Below are positions 50,821 to 62,400 of a stretch of 64,000 nucleotides of DNA, piece after piece (position 1 is the first letter of the stretch; each line of letters starts with the position of its first letter). The notes beneath the pieces are model-generated. The model had not been told where the DNA came from. It did not search any database and saw only the letters and a program-made list of their open reading frames with translations. The position numbers and the translations under genes were made by a program. The stretch comes from Prinia subflava. Its lineage: Eukaryota > Chordata > Aves > Passeriformes > Cisticolidae. Where the stretch lies: assembly GCF_021018805.1 (NCBI RefSeq), contig NC_086251.1:17527098-17591097 (forward strand), written 5' to 3'.

Positions 50821-51600
50821 ACTTGGTGAAGTCAGTAATAAGAGCTCATTCTTATTTACTCCTAAGTTGCAAAGGCTTCTCTCTCATGACACTCTTGGGG
50901 ACTGTATTGGGGATCCACCTGGGTATGCCCACCCACAGAAGGCTCCCATCACTCCAGGTCCACAGGGAGGTGGACATGTTTGGGGAGCTCACAAGATTCA
51001 GCTCTGCGTGGCCAGTGTCAGCACTCAGAGCCCATGGGGTCAGCTGGTCAGCTCTGTCTGTGCCCGTGGCCAGGGGCAAACCAACATTCCCCCATGGTAA
51101 CGTGGATTGTACAGCAGTTCTCTGGAAACAGAAAAAACCAGAAGATGGCCACCTGCATCCTGTTGGCATGGTCCACAAAACAGAAGATGGCCACCTGCAT
51201 CCTGTTGGCATGGTCCACATTCAAGGTTGTTCCTATTTGGCTCCTTTCCCTTGAAGACATAAGGAGCAGCTGTGCAGGAAGCAAGTGATAGCAACACCAC
51301 CTAATGCTTTATGTGCAAACAAGGGGTGAGCTGCACAGCCTTGATAAAGGCTGGCTGATAGTGATGGGGTCGATTCACATCACCTGCATGACCCCACAAC
51401 CCAAACAGGGGCTGCCACAACTGGTGGGCAGGCTGGAGATGTCCCATAGCTGGGATCTGATCCCCACAGCAGCCAATATTGCAGGGGGTGTGAATGAAAA
51501 CTCTAACTCCATCTCTAAGGCAGCAGCCCTGCAGATTAAAAAAGTAAAAGGAGGCTGTTCTTGTTTGAAAACAGAGGTAATCCAGTTTTCTACCAAATAA
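50821..51600. other. GC-richer block with long frames on both strands, possible old repeat
   Basis: Several overlapping frames of 100-140 codons occur on both strands, which is more than the flanks show. None has a recognised domain, so low stop density from GC composition is the simple explanation. It contains the 42-bp duplication at 51139-51220. Confidence 0.35.
51139..51220. repeat. 42-bp tandem duplication, two copies
   Basis: CAGAAGATGGCCACCTGCAT is the start of a unit that occurs twice with a 42-base period. No mismatch is visible over the 40 bases present in the second copy. The period is a multiple of three, so any frame stays open across both. Confidence 0.95.
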
Positions 51601-54209
51601 AAAAATTATTTCAGTTACCTTAATTTTATTATAAAATGTTTTCAGCCCTTTTCCACTGATTATTCTAAAACAATTACATATGGGGTTGTTCATTGTTTTT
51701 GCCACTTATCAAAGACTAGAACACTGACTTTTATTATTTTATTGGTATAAGAGAAGGGAAAAGGTATTGCTTGTTAGCTTGTTTTTTGTGAATATTTATA
51801 AATTAGTTTTATAAACTTTGTTGATATAGATGCAATTTATTTATATTTTCATGGGACAAATATAAAAGACCATGGATACTATTGCAGTTCTGTCAGGGGC
51901 TACAGAAAGAGTTTTCCAGACTGTACAAGGAGTGGGCTTGTACTTGTGGTAGGAATTAAAGCTCAGCAAGTGTGAGCCATTGATGTGCCTGCCCATGTCA
52001 AAGGGAATTTCAAAGCCCATGGGAACTCACTCTTTAATGAACACAGCAGATGTCTGACTCATGAGACATAAATGACTCTCTGTCATGAACTCCCGCTCTC
52101 ACTGAACTGATGTTCCTTAGCACTTTGTTATCTTCTTGCCTCTGGAAGCACTGGGGACTCCTAGGCACAGCCTTATTTTGGACATCATTCTTTAGAGCCC
52201 AGATGTAGGATTATAGTTGCCTGAACACAGTGTAAATGAAAAAGACTCGTGCCCTTTCAAATATCCCAGGATACCTGAGTGTCATGAACAGAGATTTTTG
52301 TGTCCTTCTACCTCTGCCTCCACAGACAATGGCAGATACTTGCAAAGGACACCCTGTGCCTGTGTTCTTGTAGCTGTTTCCCTAGGGGAGAATAGCAGGA
52401 TGCCAAGGTCGATACTGTAAATATTCCCCAGGAGGAGCTTGATTCCCCTTAACTTCAGGGGGAATACGGTTCCCCACCCCAGGTGTCTGCTCTGAGCTCT
52501 GAAGCTGACTTTTGTGACTATTCACTGCTGCTGCAGAACAGGCCAGCTGGGAGGAGGCAGCAAGCCTAGAACCTGGTGATGGCTACAACTGTGCAACTGA
52601 GCCAGGCACAACACTGCTGAGGCCTTCAGCAATGGCTTTACTGCTGCAAGGGTTATTAACACAGGCTTCTGGTCAGGCAGTGAGCTCAGAATTTAGCTAA
52701 AATTCTCCAAAAACACACCCATTGCTCTCCTGCTGGCATAAAGAGGCTGTCATAAAAAACTGTGGGTTGAGTACCTCTCCAGTGTGATCTTCTGCATACA
52801 GCTTGAGTAACTTAGCTGCATTCACCTCCTTGGAAATCTGGAAATTAGGTCATTCTATGTGACTATAAAGAGCTGCCTTTCTGGAAAGCAGTGTTGTGGT
52901 TTGATGGCAGTTGTCTGATAGGAAGCCACTGAACTACAGCACAGGTTGAACAGTAGTCCAGAGCAGTTAGGAGATGGGGAGTTTCAGTCAGTGGAGCTAA
53001 GGCCTAAAGTTGCCTCAGTGTTGGTAGAAATAAGAGTTTACATTTCAACATTAAATGTCTATGCTATTCACTATCTGCCTTTTACTGCCAGGATGAATCC
53101 ATGTACCTACCCAGATATTATCCAGTTCTCATTTGGAAAACACACTCTGCATTTATTATGTCATATATGCCAACTAAGTAAACTAATCTTTAAAAGGTAT
53201 TACTGCACTGGTCTTAGTATGACACAGTTTCTCTGGTAGAATGAACTCCTGTGCATATGGATACGTCATGAAACTTAGAATCAATTTCCAGCTTTGCTTA
53301 AGTGCCTTTGTTAGGATAGTGGAGCTTTCCAATCTAAGAAGCAACATTCAAATCAAACTTTCAGCCTCTTATCTGAATAAGCCCTTTTTTAAAATTGCAC
53401 ACAATCTTTTTAATCAATAATGTCAATGCTCATTTGAGCAGTGCTCTACTACCTGATCTCTTGAGGCAGCCTGGACAGAGTGGGTCTAATGGCAGTAAGT
53501 TGATAGTTGGGATTTTCTTCTGTTTAGGAGGCTAGAAATTTGATTAGTATTACCTTAAGGTGTTCAAACCCAGTGGCAAGAAAATCTTTGCGTAGGGTTT
53601 CTCATTCCCCTAAGACTATTTAGACTCTCTGATGATAGAGTTATGGATCTGTGGCACCTATGTTAAGTGTGAATGCTTTCTTTGCAGCCTGTTGGTTTTA
53701 GCAGGATGTGGGATGGTCTTTGCAGTTTTTCACTTTTTTTAAAGCTAAAGCTGCTCACCATTTTGTAGGTTACAATGGAAGGATTTTTTTTTCTTGCAAA
53801 ATTTTAATGGACATAATTTGTTTAATCATTAAGGCTTATTAATTTCTTGTGTGAGATGATGCTTCCTGTTCTTCTGGTCATTCTTTTTGCAATACCACTT
53901 GGAAGCATTTTCGAGCTACAGTTGCTCTTTTGTTGCTCTCAGAATGGAGTGATTTCTCCATCGGACATAATGTTTAATACCATTTCTGGCATAGGACAAA
54001 GCATTGCACTTGATGCAGCTGACCAGAGTACTGTGTTAAATAACTAAGAGAAAAGAGAGGTGGGAGAAGCCACATCTCAGTGTGCCTGGTAAAGCAACCC
54101 CTGATGGTTTGTAACAGGACAGTGAAGACCAGTGTCTGTGTGCTCTGTGTGCCAGGGGTGCTGCACAGTGAAACTCAGCACCCCTTAGCTACAAACTGGG
54201 CACTTCTGC
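51601..54209. other. Intergenic, no gene seen
   Basis: No gene or element recognised. Mixed composition, with GC slightly higher near 52.4-52.7 kb. Confidence 0.5.
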
Positions 54210-54237
54210 CCTCCAGGCTGAAATTCAAGCCTGGAGG
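54210..54237. repeat. Short hairpin
   Basis: Ten-base perfect stem (CCTCCAGGCT and its complement) with an eight-base loop. It lies 31 bases before a second hairpin. Confidence 0.8.
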
Positions 54238-54268
54238 ATGACTGTCTAACTACCATCACCAATGCATT

Positions 54269-54334
54269 AAGTCCAACTGATAAGTTGGACTTGGTGATCC
54301 CTACGGGTCCCTTCCATCTTTAAATATTCTATTA
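54269..54334 (+). mobile_element. Hairpin fused to a CR1 3' tip
   Basis: A ten-base stem (AAGTCCAACT, four-base loop, AGTTGGACTT) whose right arm runs straight into a CR1-like 3' tip: TTGGACTTGGTGATCC, then GGGTCCCTTCCATC and ATATTCTAT. The element is badly eroded. Confidence 0.6.
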
Positions 54335-55646
54335 AAAAAAAAGGCCTTTCTTTCCACCTTGTACATTTGAGTAATTTTATGTTTAGAAGCATTATTAGTG
54401 ACTTGAAAATGAAATAAAATATTTCTAATATGTGCACAAGATGCTTTGATCAGCTTGAAAGTTTTTGGTTTGGTTTAAAAATTAATTTCAGAAACAAAAT
54501 ATTTTCCATGCTGATGTCAAGATCAACTCTTTCAACACAGTGCATTATTTTCTGGGGCTTAAAGCATTAGCAACTGGTATGGAAGGATTTTTAAGGAATA
54601 GACTTTGCTAGGAGCCTCCTGAGAGGTAGACAAATTCCTTGAGTTTGTTTATGGAGTTATTTTCTCTTAATTTATAGGGAAAGAAGCAAAAAAAAAGAAA
54701 GCTAAGAAGGCTTTGGTTTTCATGCAAGAGCACAACACAGAGTTGGGTACCTAAGAGTGAAAGAATCAAAGCCAAAGGTTTGCTGAAAGTCACACAAGAA
54801 TTCAGGTACAAATCATGGAAACATCACAGAGATCTCCAGATAGGACGTCCAGTTCTGACTAGCAGCCATTCTTAAGGTAAAAATTTGGTGAAACTGCAAA
54901 ACACTTAATTAAAAGTGTTTATTTTCTTTTCTTGATATGAGTTCCTTGCCAGTTTAACCACACAGAGCTCAGAGAATGCATTCCACTTAGCTAAATTAAA
55001 ATCTCGGCTGAGGCAATTGAAAATGAGAAATTAGGCCCTGGGTTCAAAACATCCCATAGCATTGCCAAGGCAACAATATCAAAACACGATAAGCAGAATT
55101 ATTCTGAACAGTAGGCACAGCTTAAAATGAGCTTACAAGAGCTTTTTCTGAAGGTTGAAGGGAGACACAACATTTAGTAGTTGCCTGTAAGTAAACAGCA
55201 CCTACAGTACCTGCAGTATCTTTGGGCTCTATAATGCATACCATTGCCTGTGTGCTAGATATCCTATTGACTCTGTGTGACTCACTTTTTATGACCTCAC
55301 CAATGAGATAACACCCTCATTTGCTAAAAGACCGTATCAATTAAGAAAAGCCCTACTGCCTGATAACCTGATTAAGAGCTGAGTACTCAAGGTGGTGGTG
55401 TGAGACCTTTCATTTCTAATCAATTCTGGCTTCTTGTTGAGCAGCTTTATGGAATTATCCAGCCTTTGGCAAACTTTTGTATGATGCTTACTGCACCTTA
55501 AGATAAATTACTCTTTATTTGTCCGATCTGCTGCAAGGTGGGGCCCATCTTCTTATAGGTATCCATTCTCTTAAGACTTAGTGTAAGGGTTAATTTTTCA
55601 TTTGAGTGTCCTTAGGGGTTTTGTATTTTTGCCATTTTTAGAAGCC
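54335..55646. other. Intergenic, no gene seen
   Basis: AT-rich sequence with nothing recognisable. Confidence 0.5.
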
Positions 55647-55704
55647 AAAAAAAGAAAAAAAAGAAAAAAAAAAGGAAAGAAAGAAAAGAAAAAAGAAGAA
55701 GAAG
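55647..55704. repeat. 58-bp polypurine tract
   Basis: Fifty-eight consecutive A or G on the plus strand, A-rich with GAAA and GAA steps. Able in principle to form triplex DNA. Probably an expanded poly-A remnant. Confidence 0.92.
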
Positions 55705-56529
55705 TAATGTAGAAACTTCAGTTTCAAGATCACAGATGTACATGCTGGTTTATAAGTTCTCTGACCAGCAGCATCAGTTATTTAGATAAAATGTGAGAAA
55801 AATCCCCAAATCCAGAGCTGGAGGCAAAGCTTTCCTTGTCTACATAATCTTGTAACTGTAGATCATAAAATACATACATTCCGTATTACCACAACAGGGC
55901 CAAACCCTCCCTTCCCTCTGTGTAACCGTTGTCACACATCACTATCACAATGTTAAGGAAAACTTGATACATACAGTGTGAGGTGTATTGTTAGGGCTTA
56001 TGTTCCCTTTTCCAAGGGTGGAAACACCCATGGGAGAATGCCACGTGATTTACTTTGTAGTTTGGTTCTCCTTCTGTTGCTTCCCTTTGGATTCTAATCT
56101 TTCACTAATAGGGCCGTTAACAAAGTGCTGGGTAGGAAGGAGATGTGTCCCTTTCTTCTGTTTCAGTTCCAACAACAAAAGTGTCCGATAGCACTGGTGT
56201 AGATAGCACTGAGGTCTTGCTTCTCGGTAATCAGCAATGTTTTCTGGTGGCAGCAGGAGCTCCAGGCAGTGCTGAGAGCCCTTGGTGGAGCACTGGTGCT
56301 CAGGATAAGTCTGCCTCCACCCTGTCTAGCATGCAGACAAACCAGAAAGCACTGTGCTATTCTTTTTTTAATTTATTTGTTTTGGCAGTTTGGGGTTTTC
56401 TTACAGATTCAAGCCCATCCCTTTGAAACCTTTTCCTCAGGTGTCACTGAGCTGACTTTTGCCATTGGGATGACTACAGTTTTACTTCATGAGCTGAGGT
56501 CCAGTTTCCTCTGGCAGCAACCTCTCACA
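55705..56529. other. Intergenic, no gene seen
   Basis: No gene recognised between the purine tract and the next CR1. Confidence 0.5.
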
Positions 56530-57094
56530 ACTCCTTTAGGTCTAGGTGATTCTCCCCCTCTATTCTGCCCTCATGAGACCCCACATGGAGTGCTGTGTCC
56601 AGGTTTGAGGACCTCAGCTCAAGAAAGACATGGACCAGTTGGAATGAGTCTAGAGCAGCACCACTAAGTTGATCACAGGACTGAAACACCTCTTCTAGGA
56701 AAAGAGGCTGAGAGGGATGGGGCTGTTCAGCCTGCAGAAGAGAAGGCTTTGGAAAGAACTTAGAGCACCTGCCAGTACTTAAGCAGGGCCTACAAGAAAG
56801 CTGGAGGGACTTCTTATACAAGCAGATAGTGTCAGGATAAGGGACAGTGGTTTTAAACTAAAAGAAGGCAAGTTTAGGTTAGATATTGGGGACAATTCTT
56901 TACTAAGAGAGTGGAGAAGTACAGGAACAGGTTGCCCAGAGAGGTTGGGTTGCCCCATCCCTGGAAGTGTTCAAGAAGGCCAGGCTGGATGGGACTTTGA
57001 CCAACCTGGTCTAGTGAGTGATATCTCTGCCCACAGCTGTGACTAGATGATCTTTAAGATCCCTTCCAATCAAACCCATTCTATGATTCTATAA
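56530..57094 (+). mobile_element. CR1 LINE fragment (3' end, longest in window)
   Basis: Typical avian CR1 3' region in the forward sense: CCTCATGAGACCCCACATGG, GTGCTGTGTCCAGG, AAGAAAGACATGGACC, GAACAGGTTGCCCAGAGAGG and CCATCCCTGGAAGTGTTCAA. It ends in CCATTCTATGATTCTAT, the CR1 octamer tail. It is diverged and carries no intact frame. Confidence 0.95.
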
Positions 57095-58999
57095 TGTTTT
57101 ATTCCTCTGGAATATCTCAGCCATACATGACAATTAGCAGTTTAGGAACTTTCTGGAACAGTGAGAAAGACAGTGAGAAAATAAATCATTAGCTATTTAT
57201 GCACCATCTATGCATAGGACCTGGGGGACAAATGCCATAATGATGTGCCCTGCCCAGAATTGTACCAGGATGCAAGGACATATGGCAAGGAGACAGTCTA
57301 ATGAGGTTAGGACCAGGCACCTTGGAGATTATGCTAATCATATCACATCATACCGTATCATATCTAATAGACACTTGTAATCATATTCACATATATGTAC
57401 AAGGAAAGGCATGGAGAGTGTACTGACAAGTACTGTACAGAGGAAGACTTCCCCAGTTTTACATGGCTACAAGGATAAACTTGTCTGGTAGTGGTGGGAA
57501 ATCCTTTAGGTATATCATGGTTCTGCATGAATCACAAGCTGTTTAATAGTGCATTGAAATGCAGTCTTGAGCCGTGACTGGTAGAAGATGTACTATCTGA
57601 TTTATCCTGGGCAAAATGTCCAGAGGGGGAGGTAAGCACATTAAGTTAGATGAACCATCCAGGGCATGCCTTTCAGTTGTTATCAGCTGTGCATGATAAA
57701 CTGACCCCAGAGACATTCCAGTGTAAACTGACCTAGAATTATTTCAGACATAAAGACTTTCTATTTGCACAAAGTAAATACCAGGGAAGAGTTGGCATAG
57801 GACCTTGTTAGCAAGCAATGAGCATCAATGTACATTTATAGGGCAAGCAGGAAATCATAGAGATCATAGAGAACAGAGACCATTTTATTTGCTCTGGAAT
57901 TAAGCAGTAGGGAAATGATAATCAACACTAGAGGGTTGGAGTCCAGAAGCTGTGGAGATCACTACAAAATTATACACGTTCTATTCTTATCCTGCAGGCT
58001 TTTTCTCCTACAAATGTTTTCACTTTTTTTTTTTTTCCTTCCTCTGAAGTAGTATGCCAGCTGTGCAAATGTTTGACCCTGTGAACATTCAAAAATTGAT
58101 TGTGCTTTCTGGCCTTGCTGAACACAAGCCAACCCCTGTCTGCAAAAACAGTGTTTTCCAGAAGCAGCAGTGAGTACACACAGACATGCTCTTTGCTAAG
58201 GGCACTTGCCAAAGCCTGGTGAGCATGCCCAGAAAAGAAATATTCCTGGTCAATCAAAACACTCAAACCTTTACCATTGGGAGTTAGCAGAAAAGATCCA
58301 TTCTTTAAATGGTTACCATACCACTTATTTACACCATATGTGTTATAAAATAATAATGTGTTCCCTAGAGTAAACATCTGTCTGTGACCCAGAATACTTT
58401 CTGGATCTTTGGCCAATTTCAATCAAATCTGCCAGATGAATCGATGTCTCGAGTTTATGTAAGTTACTGTAAAGATAGAGAAATTTTTAGCCAGGTAAAA
58501 AAAAAAAAAAGAAACTTTATTAGGATATCTCTGTTAAAGTCCCTCCACTTCAGGAAAAGCTTCAATAATAATTTACCCCTTTTTGCACAGGGAGTTGGCA
58601 TGAGAGCTGAACATCAAAATGTTGGAAACAAGGTCCATTGCCCCACACATTCTAAAACATCTGACCTGACAGGTGGGTTCTGTGGTGTCCAATAAGATGA
58701 ATATACTGACTGAAAGTTGGCACGTTCATAATCTCTCAGCTTGTAGAAATAATGTTAGCATAGTTCAGTTAAAATTCCATTTAGTGTAATTCAGTTAAAG
58801 TTTCAGTGGCACACGAAGACAGAACCCTCTGGGAAATGAGATTTTATTAGTTCCAATGGCTGTGGAACTACTGCTCAAAAATTTTTTGCCCTGGAAATGA
58901 ATGACTCCACTGTGGTTATCCCTCGTAACACTTTACTTGTCCGAGAAGGATGAATGACTCCCCTTTTAGATGTAAAATTAGAGATACTGTTTTTAGAAG
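57095..58999. other. Intergenic, no gene seen
   Basis: A 150-codon minus frame (57970-58422) has no recognised domain and includes a poly-Lys tract from a T-run, so it is treated as chance. A degenerate ATCAT-type repeat lies near 57338-57366. Confidence 0.45.
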
Positions 59000-59262
59000 A
59001 ATATAGACGTATTAGGGTTGGAAAAAACCTCCAACATCATCAAGTCAACCCACCACCACCATGTTTACCACTAAACTGTGTCCTTAAGTGCCATATTCAC
59101 AAGTTTTTTGAACACTTTGAGAGATGGTGACTCCACCACTTCCCTGGGCAGCCTGTTCCTATGCTTGACAACCCATGCCGTGAAGAAACTTTTCCCAATA
59201 TCTAATCTAAACATCCCCTGGCGCAACTAGAGGCCATTTCCTCTCCTCCTCTTATGTAATCA
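59000..59262 (-). mobile_element. CR1 LINE fragment
   Basis: Reverse CR1 3' region: AGGGTTGGAAAAAACCTCCA, CATCATCAAGTCAACCC, TCCCTGGGCAGCCTGTTCC and CCCAATATCTAATCTAAAC, then GAGGCCATTTCCTCTCCTC. The 3' tip is partly eroded. Confidence 0.93.
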
Positions 59263-61932
59263 TGTACTTTCCAATCGCTGTGAGTCATGAAGGCATTTTC
59301 AGCTCTACTACCCTTTCTTCCCCATTCTTTGTTACTTCTGGGCCTGAGAGCATCCTGGTTGTCTGGAGTGGCTCTTATTCTCTGTTTTCTCAGCTGTGCA
59401 CACCAGGACATCGTTTTTGCTGAGCTGACTTTGAGAGCTTTGCTCACCTTCCTACTTTCAGTCTTTGTTCCTGGTGTTTTGTTGAACTGTTATTCCTCCT
59501 TTGTAAATTCAGTCTGAACTTAATGTTTTTCTCTTTTTTTGGCTAACTGTTGTTAATTCCTAATTTCAAAATTGTTTCTTCAGTATTCAGGAAGTTCTTC
59601 AGGTTTCTCTTTGGGTCACTATGTTGGGACCTTTGCACAGATGTTTGGTCATTATTTAGTCAAGTCTTGACACTTGTGGCAGAGGGGGAACAGCACAGAG
59701 GTTCTTGCAGCCCTTACTGATCTTCCAGGCAGCTTTTCTCAGGTAAATCAATGAATGTAACTACCATGACATTCATCCAAGCAAAAACCTGCGCAGCACA
59801 GTGCATCAGCTCTCCTTGCTGGAGCTGTCCACAGCCATCCAGACAGTATTCTGTCTTTGTCACATGCTCACAGCTCAACCCATAGGTGGTCTCCTATCAG
59901 TCTTTAGCCTTGTACAAGAAACAGCTCCCTTTACATGTTACTGCCTGAAAGTTAAGTCACACTGACCAACATTTTCAGGGAAAAGGGCCTTCTCTGTCTT
60001 CCTCATAGTGTACAGGAAATGATATTACTGTCTGTCTGGAGTTTAGGCTTGAATGCCTGTAGGCAAAGAGGATCTACTTCGTCAGTCAAATTTTTGATGG
60101 AGAGTGGGCAGGATGCAAGCATTTCTGTCTGCATCTCAGGCAGAAAAGGCAGCAAACAGACACACCTTCTCAAATGCATATATTTCCAGGAAGAAACTGG
60201 GAAAGTGGGATGGGGAATTTTAGATTTTCATGCAATACTCTTTTCATTTATGTTGTTCCTGATATGACATCTACATTTTGCCCTTTACTCCCCTCTCCTT
60301 AATCCACATGCAAAGGTGAAAGAAGATCTGTTCATGAATGATTAGTCGAAGTGCTATGTAAGACTCAATTCCTCTGGTGGATTTGTCAAGTAATGTGACA
60401 GGTTGTATTACACCACATGAGTTATTGGTCTTTGTCCAGTGCTCCTGGGGGTGGCAGGGAGGAGGTGTTGGGTTGCCCTACCAGCAGTGTAAGTTTTACT
60501 GTACACTGACAGGGGGATTCAAGAGTCTCTTCCTGGTTCTGCAAAGCTGTGAATTTGTAAAGGACACCTTCACCTTCAGAAGCCAAGAAGGAAGCCATTA
60601 ACTGTGTTTCATTCACAACAAAAGGTGAAATAATACAATTCATTTGTTTTCATTTACCTCAGGGACTGTTTCAACTCTACAGCTTCAACGTGGGTGATGT
60701 TCAGCTCTATCTCCTTCAGTTCTCTTCTCAGTCTCCAGTAAACTATTATTAGTGTTCCAGGAGATATTTCCAGATATTGATGATCAGAATTGTCCTAATT
60801 TTCTTTTAGAAGCAGAGCTCCCTTGATATTAGCACAGCAGTGGAGCATGCAGTCTGAGAGCCCATGGTGTTCACAGGGGGGAAAGGGCAAAGGGTAGGAA
60901 TGGCCAAGGGTTGTTGGTCTTCCTGTTTTAGGAGAATAGGCAAGGAGCAAAGCGTGCTGGGGAACAGCTAACTGAGGACAAATGGGCAAATGCAGAGGCA
61001 GCTCAAAACATTAAAAAAGCTGTTTCAAAACTGATTTGAATAGCAAGAATAAACCAAAACCTGTAGTACACAGATTGTATATTTCTCTTCCCAAAGCAGC
61101 TTCAGAATTCTGAAGTTTCAAAGAATGAGTCACAGACCTCTCTATGCACTTGGATTCTTAAAATTGATCATGTTTCCTTCCATTTTCCTCATTTTGGTTT
61201 TTTTATAAACTGTGGCCATTGTCAGAAAGATTTATTTTCTAAAAAAAAAAGGATTGAGGAAGGAAAGCAAAAGAGTTAGTCTCATTTTCCAAAATAATGG
61301 GCTATCTACTTATCAAAAAATTAGGAAAGCTAATAGTGAAATGAGTTTTACTTTGAGTTTCTGGTAGGAGGTGACTAATGCCATTTATCTTCTTAATGTA
61401 GTGAAACCCAAGATTGTATTTGCCTTACTGACTTATACATAGCTGATGCCTCCCTGCTTCTGTATTTCATCTAACTGTGACTCACTTATTAAATAGTAAT
61501 AACCTTATTTATATTATTCATTTCAACCTTTTATATATTTGGAAGTTCATCTAAGTGAGCAGCACATGCAAGTTACTAAGCAGAAAATAAGTTCAATGAT
61601 TGCAAACTGCAAATATTACATTTTATGAGAGAAGTAAAAAGAAAGAAAGAGATATAAAGCAGGAGTTAATATCCAGTGTGCCTATGTGGATGCAATTATG
61701 CAATTCTATAGTCTCTATAGCCTTTACCCAGTTGTCCTCTGACCTTTTTTTTTTTTTTTTTGCCACAGCAAAATCGTTATTTGGTACACAGGAATCCTTG
61801 AGGTCCTTCCAAGCATATATGGCATCACTACCTCAGTCCTGTCTGAAAGGTAGACAAAATGGGCATGTCTTGAAAGAGGCACCTGAACAGGGTATATCAG
61901 CAATTGTTAGCAGCCACGCTCATTTTCATTAG
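59263..61932. other. Intergenic, no gene seen
   Basis: No gene recognised. A T18-type run occurs near 61748. Confidence 0.5.
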
Positions 61933-61938
61933 GCTTAC

Positions 61939-62394
61939 TGTGGGTCCGATATTTCTGGGCCTGAGAGATTTTAGCCTGCTGGCAGCTGCTAACCTCCTTT
62001 CCCAAGGGGAAAGCTTTTCAGGAAAGCTTCTTCCCAAAACAATCTTGGCAAACAACTGTCTTTACCCAAAACAATCTTTCTCCAGGTGGTCTTTTGCCTT
62101 TCTAGTTCTCGGGGAAAATGTTTTGGATGTTTTTCTGGTGTGACCAATGGGATTGGAGAGGTGTCATTCCTGTTCACCAATCATGTTGGTCACACCAGAA
62201 AACCGGCCAAACTGTTTTCCCCGAGAACTAGAAAGGCAAAAGACCACCTGGAGAAAGATTGTTTTGGGTAAAGACAGTTGTTTGCCAAGATTGTTTTGGG
62301 AAGAAGCTTTCCTGAAAAGCTTTCCCCTTGGGAAAGGAGGTTAGCAGCTGCCAGCAGGCTAAAATCTCTCAGGCCCAGAAATATCGGACCCACA
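61939..62394. mobile_element. Long inverted-repeat (foldback) element with TG...CA ends
   Basis: Two 209-base arms (61939-62147 and 62186-62394) are reverse complements with six visible mismatches, all near the centre, around a 38-base spacer. Ends are TGTGGGTCCG and CGGACCCACA. Flanking bases give a 6-base direct repeat, GCTTAC (61933-61938 and 62395-62400). Each arm holds a 14-base direct repeat, CCCAAAACAATCTT. TG...CA ends and a 6-bp duplication resemble LTR-element integration, while long terminal inverted repeats resemble foldback DNA transposons. No transposase frame is present, so it is non-autonomous. Confidence 0.88.
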
Positions 62395-62400
62395 GCTTAC

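Noticed and set aside
57970..58422. 150-codon minus frame
   Set aside because: No recognised family; it crosses a homopolymer that encodes a Lys run, and there is no gene context.
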